Numbered from the stretch's first letter, positions 12,418 to 25,095 are shown. The stretch is DNA of 64,000 nt from Hydrangea macrophylla (GCA_033977485.1 CM066988.1:78836669-78900668); one strand, 5' to 3'. Notes: generated from the sequence alone by a model not told the origin. Made by a program: numbers and translations.

Positions 12418-12956
12418 CTCCCTCCGTCCCATAAAAATTGTCCACTTCTATTTTGCACATTGTTTAAGAAAGTTGTATTATATTAGTTTTTTTGGTTCAT
12501 TAAATGGCATCTTTCCAATTTTACCCTTAGATGTGATGGGTGTTTGACTTTTTGTTTGTTTTGAGACCACAAATAGATGCTACTTTGTCTTTATTATAAG
12601 GGTAGGTTTGGAAAATAAGTAAAAGCTATATGCCAATTTAGGAAAGTGGACACTTAGGCCACGTTTGTTTCGCTGGACAGGATTAGGGGGGATTACTTCT
12701 CCCCTTCACTATTTGAGGGACAATTAATACCAGCCCCCCCATGGGATAAAATAGTGGCCCATTTGGGGGACTATTTAGTTAAAAAAGACTAATAGTCCGG
12801 TGCAAGGTGGCCGAACCAAACACCGGACTATTGAATTAAAATGGACTAATAGTCCTATCCTCCCCTATCTGGCCCTTAGTCCTGCGAAACAAACGAGGCC
12901 TTATTGTGGGACATCCAAAAAAGAAAATGTGGACACTTATTATGGGACGGAGGGAG
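12418..12956. mobile_element. Stowaway-like MITE, interrupted
   Basis: Ends CTCCCTCCGTCCCATAA and TTATGGGACGGAGGGAG with TA target duplication (12416-12417, 12957-12958). A Harbinger-type MITE (12657-12900) sits inside; without it the Stowaway is about 295 bp. Confidence 0.9.
12657..12900. mobile_element. PIF/Harbinger-like (Tourist) MITE nested in the Stowaway element
   Basis: Inverted ends GGCCACGTTTGTTTCGC and GCGAAACAAACGAGGCC, with tta on both sides (12654-12656, 12901-12903), the 3-bp target of PIF/Harbinger elements. 244 bp, non-coding. Confidence 0.85.
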
Positions 12957-13305
12957 TATTTGATTTGTTTTCTGGAAAAAAAAAAAAAAAAATCCCTCCT
13001 TATTCTGGAAGTTTCTAAGCTTCTTGAAAGAGAAAGAGAAAAAAAAAAAAAAACCCTCTTTTCCCTTCCTTTTTTTTTTCCTTTTTTTTTTTCCCTTAAA
13101 AAGTGTTTTGTTGATGATTTTGAACATTAATAGTCTTCGTTTTTTTTAAAGGAGTAAATCAAAAAAAGGAAGACAACAGCAAAACTAAACTTATCAATAA
13201 AAAAAATATTGACCAAAAAAAAAAAAGGTTTTTTTAGTCAGTGCAGATTTCATACTATTTTTTTTTTTGGGTCACAATTTGATGCTAATTCAAAGATGAT
13301 AGGAA

Positions 13306-13881
13306 ATGATTGAAAATGAAAAACATGTTTTAAAAGCACAATCTTCAAATGAGATTGAAAAAGAAAATTTGGAGTTGAAAAAGCAATTAGATGAGTTAAA
13401 ATCTCAAAATGAAATTTTGAGAAAAGAAAAGCTTGTTTCAACCAATCAACCTTCAAGTGAACTTATTGAAAAAGAAAAGGTTGAGTTGAGAAAGGAGGTG
13501 GATGATTTGACAAAAACTTTGGCAAAATTCACACAAGGTGAACAAAATTTGAATATGCTTTTAGGAAAGCAAAAATGTGTTTTTGACAAAGCCGGTTTGG
13601 GATTTAATCCCACATATAAGGAAAAGAAGTATAAAAACTTCTTTGTAAAGTCCACACCTTCTATTTCAAATTCTCAAAATTCTCACAAGAATTTGTTTAT
13701 TAAAGCTTCAAGCTCACATGATACCCTCCCCCATGTAACTTGTCATTATTGCATGAAAAAGGGGCATGTTAATTACAAACGTTCATTTCGAAAGAAAATT
13801 AACATGGTTTGGGTTGTGAAGGGATCCTCTCCTACCTCCTCGGCAAATATTGCATCCAAGAGGTGCTTGGACAATGGTTAA
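13306..13881 (+). pseudogene. Copia-type gag remnant (coiled coil plus zinc knuckle)
   Basis: The 191-aa frame is only the middle of a gag protein. It has a Glu/Lys/Leu-rich coiled coil (residues 1-85), then the GKQKCVFDKAGLG motif common in large plant Copia gag proteins, then a zinc knuckle C-HY-C-MKKG-H-VNYK-R. The knuckle's last Cys is Arg, so it is defective. The frame ends in a premature stop just after the knuckle. No protease, integrase or RT follows; the next recognisable feature is the 3' purine tract and LTR. Best read as a deletion derivative that has lost pol. Confidence 0.8.
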
Positions 13882-14564
13882 ATCTCTCACCTTAAGCCTA
13901 GTAGGAGTAGGGTAGATTAAATTGTTTTGATATTTCTCTTGTTTTTGGTAGCATGCTAATCATGTTTGATTTATCACATTAATTTGTTTTGATTGTGAAA
14001 TCATGCTTACTTTTCAAATGACTTGTTGTTTTGTTGTTCATAGCTATCCCATCCTCCTAAGGAGATAATGCATAATGTTGATCCTATAATTGGTATTCAT
14101 TCGTATATGCATATGTTGAGGGGGAACATATTTCTATGTTCATTTTAGTTGTCTTGATTTCTTGGTATCATTTTTTGGAAATTTGGTATCTTATTGCCTC
14201 CATGATATGTTTACTTAAGTTTTCCTTGATATCATCATGTTGCATATCTTGAGGGGGAACTTTTAGTTCAAACCCCCTATCTTTTTGTTGTTGTTAAAAA
14301 GGGGGAAAATGAATAGAGAAGAATAGAGAATATCTTTAAAAGCGGGAAGATCTTTAAAAGCGGGAAAATGCTAGAGAGACTATGAAAATGATTCATACTT
14401 TGGACTTTTGAAAGGGAGAATGTTTTTAGAAAGTTATCATTCTTGGATTCATACTTTGGAAAGGAATTCTTGTTACTTTGAATGATAACATGAAAATGAC
14501 ACTTATTGTGCTTTAATTGCTTTATCTCTATTTCATGTTTTGACATCATCAAAAAGGGGGAAAT
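13882..14564 (+). other. Non-coding 3' internal region of the Copia remnant
   Basis: Contains two 'ttgagggggaac' tracts (about 14113 and 14250) and ends in aaaaagggggaaat, the polypurine tract directly before the LTR. No pol coding sequence is left. Confidence 0.65.
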
Positions 14565-15983
14565 TGTTAGCCTAGAATTTATTCAAGGCATTAATTTTGC
14601 TTTGTTTTGATGATGACAAATCTAGTGATAATTGCATACTTTCATTGGTTCTATTTCAATCAATTATCACGTCATTTTCGTTATGTTAATCTCTTGATTC
14701 TTATACTAAAATGTTCTAACTTTGTTTAAGAACATGAGATAGCAAATGGTGAAGTCCAAGAGTGATGGAGCTCAACAAGGATCAAGCTTGAAGACTTGAA
14801 GATTTTTCATCCTTTGTTGAAGACTAGGATTTATATGTAAGCATTTTGATCAATCACTCATAGGGGCTCAAGTAAACCTTAGTTGGACTTTAGGATCCTT
14901 GCACTTACACTTTAAATTACTTTCAAGGACCTAAACATACTTAGACCACTCAATAAATTCATTTCACAAAAGTTTTCAAAGTGGCTAAGTCAAAAGAAAG
15001 TACCTTTGTGCAGATAGGTCAACTTTAAATGCAAACCTGATCCAATTGGTAAGGAATTAGATCTTGAGTTTTATATGGTTGGAAAGGTATTTGAATCTAG
15101 TTTCCGAATCTTCAAACGGATCGCGAATACGAGTTTTGTAGAGGGAGTTATGACCGTTTTAGTAAAGAGATGTCAGACTGCCAAATGCTTAAAATCAGTC
15201 GGCTGATTTTTTGAGGGTCCAGTCGACTGGTTTATAGAATCAGTCGACTGGGTGAACTTTTCAGTCGACTGGACAGCCCTAAAATGGCCTCTTCACTGCT
15301 ATAAACTTCCCAGTCGACTGAACCCTCGATCCAGTCGACTGGACTGTGCTGAATACACTAACGACTAGTTTTTAAAGAGGCTTTTAATTACCAAACTTGC
15401 CACCAACGGCTATAATCTTTCTTGGCCTATAAATACATGTTTTCCCACACCATTTTATGTTGATCAATCCATTGGAAAACATCTATTTAAATCACACAAC
15501 TTGTTGATTTCTAATCATTCATATTTGAGCCCTAGTTGTGTGAGTTTATCAATTTGCTCTAGTTCTTGATTTGTATTTCTTTGAGAGTAAATTGTAGTGA
15601 GCTTTTAATTGTATTATCCACTCTAAAGAGAGAGAGCTCAATTTGTATTCAAATCTTTGTAAAGGTGGAGGGTTAGTAACCCTTGTGTGCAAAGAAGATG
15701 TTTTCTTCTTTGAGAGAGATTGAAGACTCTTGTAACGGTTTGGTGCACACCCGTAAGTGCTCCGGGATTAAAGGAATCCTCAAGAGGTGTTCTTGAGGGG
15801 TGGACGTAGGCCGCGGGGTGCGATTGCCGAACCACTTGAAAACTCGGTTTGCAAGTGTCTCTTCCCTTATCTCTTTACTTTATTATTTGTGATTGTGTTT
15901 AATTTGCAATTAAGTCTTTAAAAGGTTAATTTCCGCTAAAACCTTATTCACCCCCCTCTAAGGTTTCCATATTTGGGCCAACA
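14565..15983 (+). mobile_element. Copia 3' LTR (family C, copy 1)
   Basis: TGTTAGCC follows the purine tract and the LTR ends CCAACA. It carries six CAGTCGACTG-like palindromes (15190-15350) and the stretch gtggacgtaggc...gccgaaccac (about 15801-15833), a sequence I recall as conserved in LTRs of large plant Copia elements. Copy 2 lies at 56990-58319 in the same orientation. Confidence 0.85.
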
Positions 15984-16720
15984 AAGTCATTATACTCTGT
16001 ATTTTTTTTTTCACCCGTGCCCGTACGTACTAGTATATATATATAAAGTAGAATAGTGTAGATTTGCATGTACATATCACGATACTATTGCCATTGCATG
16101 TAATACTACATTCATAGCTTTCGGAATATCTCATATTCAAGAATCGATAGTTTATTTAAATCTTAAAAAAAAAAAAAAAAGAATAATTCTATGCTATTTA
16201 AATTTTGTAATTTAAATGTTTTCTAAATAAATGTTTTCAATAAAGGTGGGACTACTTCATCATCCCATAATCAAAATAGAATATAATTTTGTTCACCTCC
16301 AATTTTGCTCACTAGGGTCTCTATTGTGTGAACTTTGTGCATGCATCATCGGTATAATTATTAGAATGTAACACATGTCATCTAATAAATACACGAGGGA
16401 ACAAGGATGGTTAAAATGGGAATATGGGATAAGTAAGAAAAATTTTCTCATCAAAATATAGTGGTAGGACAATGGTCATAAAATTGATTCTAAATGAAAA
16501 AATAAAAAAAAATGGCCGAGGAATGGTCAACCAATCGGTAAAAAATCGCCGACCACACGATCTAGTCGCAACTCTTGTTGGCTACTCCCAAAACACTCAT
16601 TAAGCCGAGAGTGTGACTCTCTCACCTCCCTTAAGTAGCCTTAGCCTCCCCTGCATTTTCTCTCTCTATGTCCTGAACAGAGGAGAGAGGGAGAGGGAGA
16701 GGGAGAGGGAGGAGGATCTA
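15984..16720 (+). promoter_or_regulatory. Upstream region and GA-rich leader of the remorin gene
   Basis: Non-coding DNA between the Copia LTR and the remorin start. A CT-rich stretch (16610-16665) and a purine-rich GGGAGA repeat (16680-16715) lie directly before the ATG, as in many plant 5' leaders. The transcription start cannot be fixed by eye. Confidence 0.5.
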
Positions 16721-17539
16721 ATGGAGTACGAGAGGATTCACAAAGCTCAGGTATGCCTCCTTTTCACCCCCCAATGAAGGTTGAACAGTAGCTGAATTCA
16801 CTAGGCTTCTATTTCTACTATTTATTTCAAATTTCTAGCCAATACAAGAGAATTTTATTTATTACACCCCCTACCCAAAAAAAAAAAAAAAAGAGAATTG
16901 AAGCTGTTCTCTCTCAGGTCATGTCTTTTTTTTCTTTCTTTTTTTCCTAATAAAATTGTTGTTATTTTTTTGAAATGGGTTTTTCTTTTTTTTTTTTTTG
17001 GTAGAAAGCACCAATGTGAATAAAAAAAATTACTTTAGTTTTTAACACACTTGGTAAACTTGATCTGGGTTTCCCAATTTTTGTTAATTTAAGCACACCC
17101 ATTTGTTTTGTTGGAATTTTCTAGTTCATATAGGGATGGGTTTGATTTTCTAAGAGCTCAGTTGAAATTAATACCCATTTGATTCTACTAAATGAATTTA
17201 TATGAAAATTGAAAATTTCTTAGTGGATTATTAGGTTTATGGGTGTTCTATTTTGGCTCTAATTTAATTTTTGTGTGTGTGTGTGTGTGTTATCTAATAA
17301 TAATGCAGACTGGGATAATATCTCCAAGTAAATTGAGGATGAAGCTAATGGGGCCTCATCATCATCAGAAGAAAAAAGATGGGTCAAACTCAAACAGTAA
17401 CTCTTCAAGAACATCCCCTGCAAGACTTGAGGACTCTGAGTTTTTCAAGAACAGCTTGCTGGCATCCAACAGTGGTGATTTTGATGAAGAAGGTAACCAA
17501 CTTAACTCACTTGTCTAGTTGTAATAATGCATATGCAAA

Positions 17540-17587
<48 letters not shown>

Positions 17588-20500
17588 TGATGGTAGGCAC
17601 AAGATCTATACTTGCAATTGCAACACCCTCAGCTTAGTTTAGTTGTTTCTTTGATCAATTGGGCTTGAAGTTTGAAACGGTTCCATTCGAATTTTCTCTC
17701 AAAATTTTACCCAAATTTGAGCAAAAGGCTAAAAAGCTTCATTTTTATATGATATGAAACTCCCCATTTGTTCACTTGGAATTTTACTCAAATCTTCTTA
17801 TAAAATTCCCATCTATCACTAGAGCTCCTTCTTTTCTTTTTTTTCTTATTCTTTTTTTTTTTTTGAAGTGTTTTTTTTTTTTTTACCCAAAATGTGACTG
17901 TAAGAGGATATGAGTATGTGAACTGGTTTTTTCTGGATTTGGGTAAAATTTTGAATGAAATTCAATTTTATATGCGTTTGACTAAAGGGTTGAGGGGTTT
18001 GACTTGAGATTAATCTTACTTGTATTCAAATTTTGATATGGGTTTGAGTAAAGGGTTGGAGGGATTTTTGGAAGATTCTTACACAAATTTTAAACTTGGT
18101 ATCACAGTTTCAAGTTCTGAAGTTTCATCAACAAAATTGTCCGCTAACATGTCGACTGATGCTGGCCAAGCTAATCAGAGTTCTTGCCAGCAAAGAGAGC
18201 TTATGCCCAAGGAAAATGGGGAGGCGGGTAGGGCTAAAACGCAACAATTTTCGAAAAATGATGGTGGTAATAATTTGAGTTCAATTCACCCGATAAGAAA
18301 TTTGGAAGACGAAAACCTCGATTATGACAGCAATGCTAGTTCTTCTAGCTTCGAGTTTCACAAAGGAGAGAGGTCTCAGCACAATCAGATGACAAGATCA
18401 CTATCGAGGCCTATGTCATCTAAGTGGAACGATGCGGAGAAATGGATTATGAGTAGGCAAAATGTGATAGCTAATCATTCTAAGAAAACCCATTTGCATA
18501 GTCAAGCTAATCGGTTGCCAATGACGAATATGGTTAGGGTGGCTCCGGAGACTTCTAGTTATGATCAAAGGCTAGCGGTTAAGCGGGTTGATTTCTGTCA
18601 ACCCACATCACAAGTTGGGTTAGAGAAGTTCTCCTTTGTTCCCCCGGAGACTAATCTTGGTTCGGGTCAAGCAAACGGGTCAAATTCGTTGATTGATTTG
18701 TGTACTCAAAGCAAGGATTTAAAGGAAGTGGATGAGAGGGGTTTGTCTTGTACAAAGAATTCTGCGGAAGATACAACAGGTAAATCATGTTTTCAATTTC
18801 GAACTTGGAAAACTTTATGGGGCATTGCTTTTTGCAATAATGGTTTGGCTGCCAAGTTTATTCTCCTTTTTAAGTAGAACGGAACTTTAATTATTTCAGA
18901 AATAATTCGCTTGCTCCAATAAGATATTTTTGTGCTTCATACTACGGCCCTGTGTGGCAAATCGCATGATTGTGATTGCAATTGTGGTTGTAGTCGCGGT
19001 TTGCTAAATGGGTGACCGAACCACTATTGGATTCCGGATCGCACGAGTGGACTTCCAAAAATTGCGGTTCCCAAACGGGCCTAAGTATGTTCAACTATAG
19101 TATGAATGTAATAGTGGTTCCCAAATCGCATGACGTCTAAGTTTCTTTTCCAAATTTACTGAATTAGGCACATATTGGATTGGGAATCCTTGTTTTGATA
19201 TTGATCTGCCTAAGGCTCTGCTTCGCGCTTGGTTCATGGATTTAGTGGGGAAAATAAAAACAACGAAGCAAAATAGGATTAAACTAAACTAAAAGTTTTA
19301 AATTTTATGAGTTACTTTCCTTCCTCTTTTCCTGATTTGCTAACTATACTTGAAAACTTTCTATTATTGAGTATGAAGTGAACGGTAGGGAAATGACTTT
19401 CCTTCGCCTTTTCCCTTTCCCTTGTCTTGTCCTTGTATAAATCCCTCAACCAAACAAAGGATAACTTTATTTCTTGATCCACACTTGAGAATTTCAATTA
19501 CTAAAATGGTATTTTCATGGACTTGCATGACATTTAGAACAGAATAAAATAAAACTCGTAAGCATGAGGAATGAAGAATTTTTATATAAATTATATTAGT
19601 GTTTCTATATATGCTTGAAAGCTTCCAAGTTTATGTGTGTGTGTGTGTGTAGATAACCTCTGTGACATAATTGCTTCCCTCACCACACCATAATATATTC
19701 TGTGAACAACTTCATGTGTGCTTTCGTGTGGAATTAATATTATTTTTTTCCTCAATTAACCAGGTGTTACCGGAGTGAGATCAGTTTCAATGAGAGACAT
19801 GGGAACAGAGATGACCCCTATACCAAGCCAAGAACCTTCAAGAACTGCCACACCCGTGGGGGCCACAACCCCGCTCCGCAGTCCAACCTCTTCTCTCCCC
19901 TCCACTCCTCGTGGAGGAGCACCTGCACCCTCACCTGCAGGGAATTACGCCACCGATGACGAGTCACAACTTAGAAAAGAAAATAGCAAAAAAGAATTGT
20001 CCGAGCAGGAATTGAAGCTCAAGACAAAAAGAGAAATACTAGCCCTCGGTGTCCAACTCGGGAAGATGAATATTGCTGCGTGGGCAAGTAAAGACGAAAA
20101 GGAAAAGAATAATTCGGGTGGTGAAACAGTTGATTCAGCAGAAATTGCAAGAGTTGAAAACGAAAAACGAGCAGATGCGTGGGAGGAAGTTGAAAAATCT
20201 AAACACAATGCCAGGTTTTTTACTTATAACCCCTATTTTGAACATGTTATGCAGTTTCGTTGCGAATGATTAGGCTTTGTTTGGTTTGCTGATTTAGAGA
20301 AGGCAAAAAAGGAAATGGGAAGAGAAATATTTCTTAGTGTTCTCTCCTATTGTTTTACTTGACACTCGTTTAAAATTTTAAAATCTTTGTAGTAACTGAA
20401 GAAAAGCGGAAGAAAACTGAGTCATAAAATTCGAAATTTTTAATTACTTTTCTCCTATTTTCTTTTCCTTCCTATTTTTCTCTATGTTTTCCTTATTAAC

Positions 20501-20731
20501 CAATGAAAGAAAGTATTTTCCCCGATATTTCTTTTCTTTTTTCTCACTAAATCTATGAAACTAGCAGAGCCTTAAGGTGTTATGTTCATTTTGGCTTTTA
20601 ACACAAAGTTTTCAGGTACAAGCGTGAAGAAATCAAAATTCAAGCGTGGGAAAGTCAGCAGAAAGCGAAACTCGAAGCGGAGATGAGGAGAATAGAGGTA
20701 TTTGAGATTCCCTCACAACCCCCAACCCTCC

Positions 20732-20766
<35 letters not shown>

Positions 20767-21647
20767 TACGCATCTCCTATTTAGTTAGAACATCGTTATG
20801 CCATACTTTGAGCACTAGAGATTCGTAATGATGATCAACAACTTGAAGAAGCTATTTGGGTCGCTCAGAACCAGTTATGTGGTTCACAAGTAAAAGGTGT
20901 CCATGTATTAAGTGTTTGGTAAGTGCTCTTTATTGCGCAGGAGTTTGAGCTCGGTCTAGATCTTATTTGGGAAGGTATAAAATTTGACCAAGTTTAGTCC
21001 CCGACTTACTTTTATATGTTTTTCACGAAAACCAACATCATTTTGGTTTATCAAAGAACGTGTATCAAGAGGGATTTTAGATATAAAAAAAGGGACTCCA
21101 ATGTCATAAAAAAAAAAAAAAAAAACATTTTCCAAACACTTGAATGCGTAGAACTAGTCATCCGTGGATCACTTAACTAATAATGAGACTTTCCAAACAG
21201 CTCCTAAAATCACTGTTAAACATATTCTTAGTCAAACCTTAGATGATACTACTTGTTTTCATAAAAATCAGACAATGAAATTGAAATATGGACCTAATCC
21301 CATTTTATGTATTTCTAAACAGAACTGGATCAAGAATTTCTTTAAATGGCATGATTGTTTCTTTGATACAAATAGGGCTATTATTACAAACCTAGACATG
21401 AATGTTCTCTCTGTATCAGCAAATTAAAATTTTGAAAACCTTTTTTCAGGCTCAAGTTGAACAAATGAGAGCACAAGCTCAAGCAAAAATGGTGAAGAAG
21501 ATAGCAATGGCAAGGCAAAGATCAGAAGAAAAAAGAGCTGCAGCAGAAGCTAGAAAAAATAGGCAGGCTGAAATAACTGCGGCTCAGGCAGAATACATTC
21601 GCCAAACGGGTCGCATCCCATCTTCCCCTTACATGTGTTGTGGATAG
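16721..21647 (+). CDS. Remorin family protein (long type, C-terminal remorin domain)
   Basis: Six exons: 16721-16750, 17309-17492, 18108-18779, 19764-20214, 20616-20697, 21450-21647. All introns are GT-AG and the frame stays open for 538 aa. The start MEYERIHKAQ follows the GA-rich leader, and TGIISPSKLRMKLMG is a conserved N-terminal block of long remorins. The middle (about 70-400) is Ser/Asn-rich and likely disordered, with NLDYDSNASSSSFEF and a Pro/Thr/Ser stretch (TPIPSQEPSRTATPVG). Remorin_C fills about residues 425-533 as a charged Ala/Glu/Lys coiled coil: KREEIKIQAWE, RRIEAQVEQ, EEKRAAAEARKNRQAE. The protein ends MCCG; C-terminal Cys residues of remorins are known S-acylation sites for plasma-membrane anchoring. 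Family role: membrane nanodomain scaffolds in signalling and plant-microbe contacts; this member's role is not shown by the sequence. It converges with the ARF gene 3.4 kb downstream. Confidence 0.95.
20272..20578. mobile_element. Probable MITE in remorin intron 4
   Basis: Begins 'aggctttgtttggtttgct' and ends with an inverted 'agcagagcctta', matching the 'accaaacaaagcc' ends of a family also seen at 22185-22282 and 32634-33187. Contents are rich in 'ggaaaag' phrases. Exact borders and target duplication were not resolved. Confidence 0.5.
20733..20763. repeat. Run of 31 C in remorin intron 5
   Basis: Uninterrupted C homopolymer 36 bp after the exon 5 donor. Such a length is rare in AT-rich plant DNA and may be unreliable in length or a local assembly artefact. 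Confidence 0.9.
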
Positions 21648-21668
21648 TTGTGATTTTAATAAAACATG

Positions 21669-21703
<35 letters not shown>

Positions 21704-22887
21704 GGAAGTTAGATTCAATCCATGCACTTGGCTAAAACTAGGCTTTGTATTCTGTTTTTGGATTTCATCTGTCAAAGTTGTGATGTCTCTGGTTATGTTG
21801 ATCTATCCTTGCATTTACAAGCAAAAAGAAAAAAAAAAGTGAATTGTGCAAATTGAAGTACAAGTTGTTACTGCTTTCGCTGTGTCGAAATGACGGGATT
21901 GAATTGAACCTGCATCATTTTTTTTTTCCGCGACTATGAATTCATCGGAAGAGAAGGAAAGAAAACGAAGGGAAAGCCAGAAAGAAACTAGTTCCCTTGA
22001 GTATGCTTTAAACAATATTATAAAAATTAAAGAGTTTCAAAATATAATCGTATCCTAAAGAGAAAAGGGAGGAAAGTGACCCACAAAAATTCAAGGTTTT
22101 AATTTATTCTCCCATTATATTTTATTTTCCTTCCTATTTTTCTCATTATTTTTTTTGTTAACCAAACAAAGGAAAACGTTTCCTTAGGTTCAATTTGGGT
22201 CGTGAATTTAATGAGAGAAATGAAAGGAAAACACTTTCTTTTATTTTCCCTCAATAATTTCACGAACCAAACAAAGCCTAAGTGAACTGACTGTCCAGAA
22301 GCTATGGAGGTAATCAAATTGTTGATCAATCTTGTTCCCCTTTTCCCTAAAAATAATGACTTGGCATGATTGTCCATGTTGAGGGTTGACTGTAAAGAGT
22401 GAGAAAATAGCAACTTTAAAAAAGAAAGAGCTAACAACACATCTAAAAGATTGCAACACTCCTTCGCAATGTTGAAGACCCTGTCTTATGTTGTTTGTGC
22501 ATATATATGAAAAGAAAGACTAGTGATGGGTAAGACTAGATAACACTCCAATCAAACAAAACAACAGAAGAACAATAACTATTAAGAGTAATGTTATGTT
22601 TTTCAAATTTTTATCTCAAACGTGCATTCTAAATGATGTGATAGTGGGTCAGGTCTAATACACTGAGACCAGGTAAATTTTGTTCGTCATGGGTATTTTT
22701 TGTTCAGCTCTATGTGACAGCGGGACCACGAGGATTACTTGATTTTGATACGAACTCACATGATTGTATCTTAAATAAATAAAAGAAAATGGAGAATAGA
22801 AGAGAATAATGTCACGACGAGGCGACACATGTTCACCATTCACACCACTAACCATTTGTCCACAAAATTATAAAGACAAACTAATAA
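21648..22887 (+). other. Remorin 3' region and spacer
   Basis: An AATAAA lies at 21658-21663, followed by a run of 33 A (21669-21701) and then unique DNA that still looks like a 3' UTR. A short element with a 'ccaaacaaagcc' end lies at 22185-22282. No further gene is visible. Confidence 0.5.
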
Positions 22888-23054
22888 GGGTAATACTTGG
22901 GGCACAACCAAAGTCATAACCTTTTTTGCACAACCTTCATTTTGTGTCTATCTCTCTCCTAGTGGGCACTGTGGAACCCATCAAGAGTGAGATAGACACA
23001 AAATGAAAGTTGTGCAAAAAAGGTTGTGACTTTGATTGTGCCCCAAATATTACT
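22888..23054. mobile_element. Near-perfect hairpin MITE (167 bp)
   Basis: Left arm starting gggtaatacttggggcac (to about 22965) is an almost perfect inverted copy of the right arm ending gtgccccaaatattactc (from about 22983), with a loop under 20 bp. Non-coding. A transcript would fold into a long hairpin. Confidence 0.8.
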
Positions 23055-23407
23055 CAACTAATAATACTCTACTACAAGTCTACAAGTAATACTGAAAAAC
23101 ATAGAACTTAAAATAACACTACTTAATCATACACACCCAAGGACCATGCAAGACCACGACCATTAGAATCGTAACAGATTTTTATAAGATCTTGTTTTCA
23201 ATGGTCCTATCATCACATGTACTCAACCAAAATTGGAAAACCATAGGATTGCTCATATAATAATGCTCGTAATGATTTGTACAAACTCATAATATGCACG
23301 AGTTCCAGCTGAAACTACTGCCAATTCTTTTCCTTTTTTTTTTTTTTTTGGCTAAAGTTAATTTTTAAATGTGTAAGAACAAACCGTACAGGAAAACGAG
23401 AAAATAA

Positions 23408-23408
23408 A

Positions 23409-23450
<42 letters not shown>

Positions 23451-23460
23451 TAAATAATAA
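23408..23460. repeat. AAT trinucleotide microsatellite
   Basis: About 17 repeats of AAT/ATA with two short interruptions. Confidence 0.9.
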
Positions 23461-23976
23461 TTTTTTAAAAAAAAACTAGTCACAAGCCTCCTTGATTGCA
23501 TCCTCAAAAATACAGAGAGGAATGCTATCAACCGAGATGGGCCCAAAACGAGAAGAATTAGCTACCCAACGAGTACATCGTGGGCAATAAAATTTGCCGA
23601 CCTATGAACTTTGCGACATGCCAAAAATAAAAAAACACTCCCCAATAAACTTCTGCCTTCCAGAATCAAAGAATCAATACCGAAAACCCAATTCCCATTC
23701 TTCTATTGGAAAAGGACCCTCCAAAACTCAAACCCAAACCCAAACCCATCCATGTAAAGTGGGGGTTGTGGAGGTTGGATTTCCAACCCTACCTTTCCAT
23801 CTTATTTAAAAACTCCCTAATTTCCACAGCCCCCACAAATGTCAATTACATCTAAAAATCTCGACCTCACCTTAGTTTCTGCCTTTATACATGGCAAAGC
23901 CAGCCCCACAACTTCAAGTACAAAGAGACAAAGCCATAATCTTCCAGTATAGACTTGGGAAACTACCGACTCAGCC

Positions 23977-24043
23977 AATCTGCTTGCTTATAAGTATAAA
24001 CCATGCCTAAATCTGCTTGCTTATAAGTATAAACCATGCCTAA
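23977..24043. repeat. 33-bp perfect tandem duplication
   Basis: Two adjacent copies of a unit beginning 'atctgcttgcttataagt', the second at offset 33. Confidence 0.9.
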
Positions 24044-24571
24044 AGGCACTACCAAACAATTCTAACCGTGCATATTTTTAGCCAATGACTACTTTTGCGT
24101 GACTTCAGCCCTGAATTACTTTGAATGCCTTCGCACTTTCGATAAAATTGCGATACAACAATTCCGTAATATAATTCCTAAGCCAAACAACCCTTAACTC
24201 AACAGCCTTTTAGTCGAAAGCCAAACACCCCTTAAGCTATAAGCCAAACCCCCTAAAAGGGGGGAAATATTGAAAATATTGTGATCTCAAAATTGGACCC
24301 TCAGATTAATTTCATCCAAGCTTCATCCTGGCGCTTACTTGTTTTTATTTCTTGTGTATCGATACATTTTGGTTGGCCCCACAAAAGTCATAATTTGTTA
24401 TACAGATAATAAGATTGGCAAATCTACAACCTGTGAGGCCCATTTAATGTATAACTTTCAGAAGATCATAACCGGGGCAACATTTTATCTCAGTAAGACA
24501 ATTCAAACGAGCCAAAAGCCTTGGGCATGATGTCAAACTAACACCAGTTAACAGGGAACAAAAATGCTAGG

Positions 24572-24576
<5 letters not shown>

Positions 24577-24633
<57 letters not shown>
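24577..24633. repeat. GA dinucleotide microsatellite
   Basis: About 28 GA repeats downstream of the ARF stop codon; possibly transcribed as CT in the 3' UTR if that UTR reaches so far. Confidence 0.9.
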
Positions 24634-24635
<2 letters not shown>

Positions 24636-25095
24636 CAAATAGATAATAAAGCCATCCGGAGTGCACTGTTATGGGACAGATTGGCAAGTATGGTCTTCCC
24701 TCCAATACCATGAACCCAATCCAGGCAGGGGCCATATTTGCACCAGTTGGACGAGCACTTGCTTTAGTCTAGTCTATCAAATAGCATTCAAATGATTACA
24801 AGTTTTTCAAACTTCAAAACCCCTTTGTAAAAATAGGTAGGACGTCCAAGTTCCAAAATTCCAGTCCAAATCAACAGCATTAATGTCCTATAAGCTTCAG
24901 TTTACCATAATACATAGTGCAAGATAATAAAAGCAGAAGTTATCTTCAGAAATAATGAAAAATACCATTTGTTTATATTCCAAAATCTGAGTAACAAGAG
25001 GAGGATATCATGGTATAATTACAGCATTAACTTATACATAAGTTTTACACTAATATTACAGAAGAGGGGATGATGTCTTAACTAGCTAAATCGTT

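Larger units (their letters stand above)
23055..25095 (-). other. Intergenic spacer and ARF 3' region
   Basis: Between the convergent genes. It holds an AAT microsatellite (23408-23460), a 33-bp tandem duplication (23977-24043) and a GA microsatellite (24577-24633). The ARF 3' UTR must begin at 25095 and run leftwards; no clear poly(A) site could be chosen. No coding frame is convincing. Confidence 0.5.

Noticed and set aside
12800..13130. Overlapping Lys- and Phe-rich frames
   Set aside because: They arise from poly-A and poly-T tracts and MITE ends.
15638..15835. Minus frame (MVRQSHPAAYVHPSRTP), also at 57966-58160
   Set aside because: It is antisense to the conserved LTR segment gtggacgtaggc...gccgaaccac, so its conservation is explained by the LTR.
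21164..21427. 87-aa plus frame in remorin intron 5
   Set aside because: Removed by the clear exon 5 to exon 6 splice, with no recognisable domain. It could be a transposon scrap, but nothing supports a gene.
21669..21701. A33 after AATAAA, suggesting a retrocopy of the remorin
   Set aside because: The gene has five introns, and plausible 3' UTR sequence continues beyond the A run, so a homopolymer expansion is more likely.
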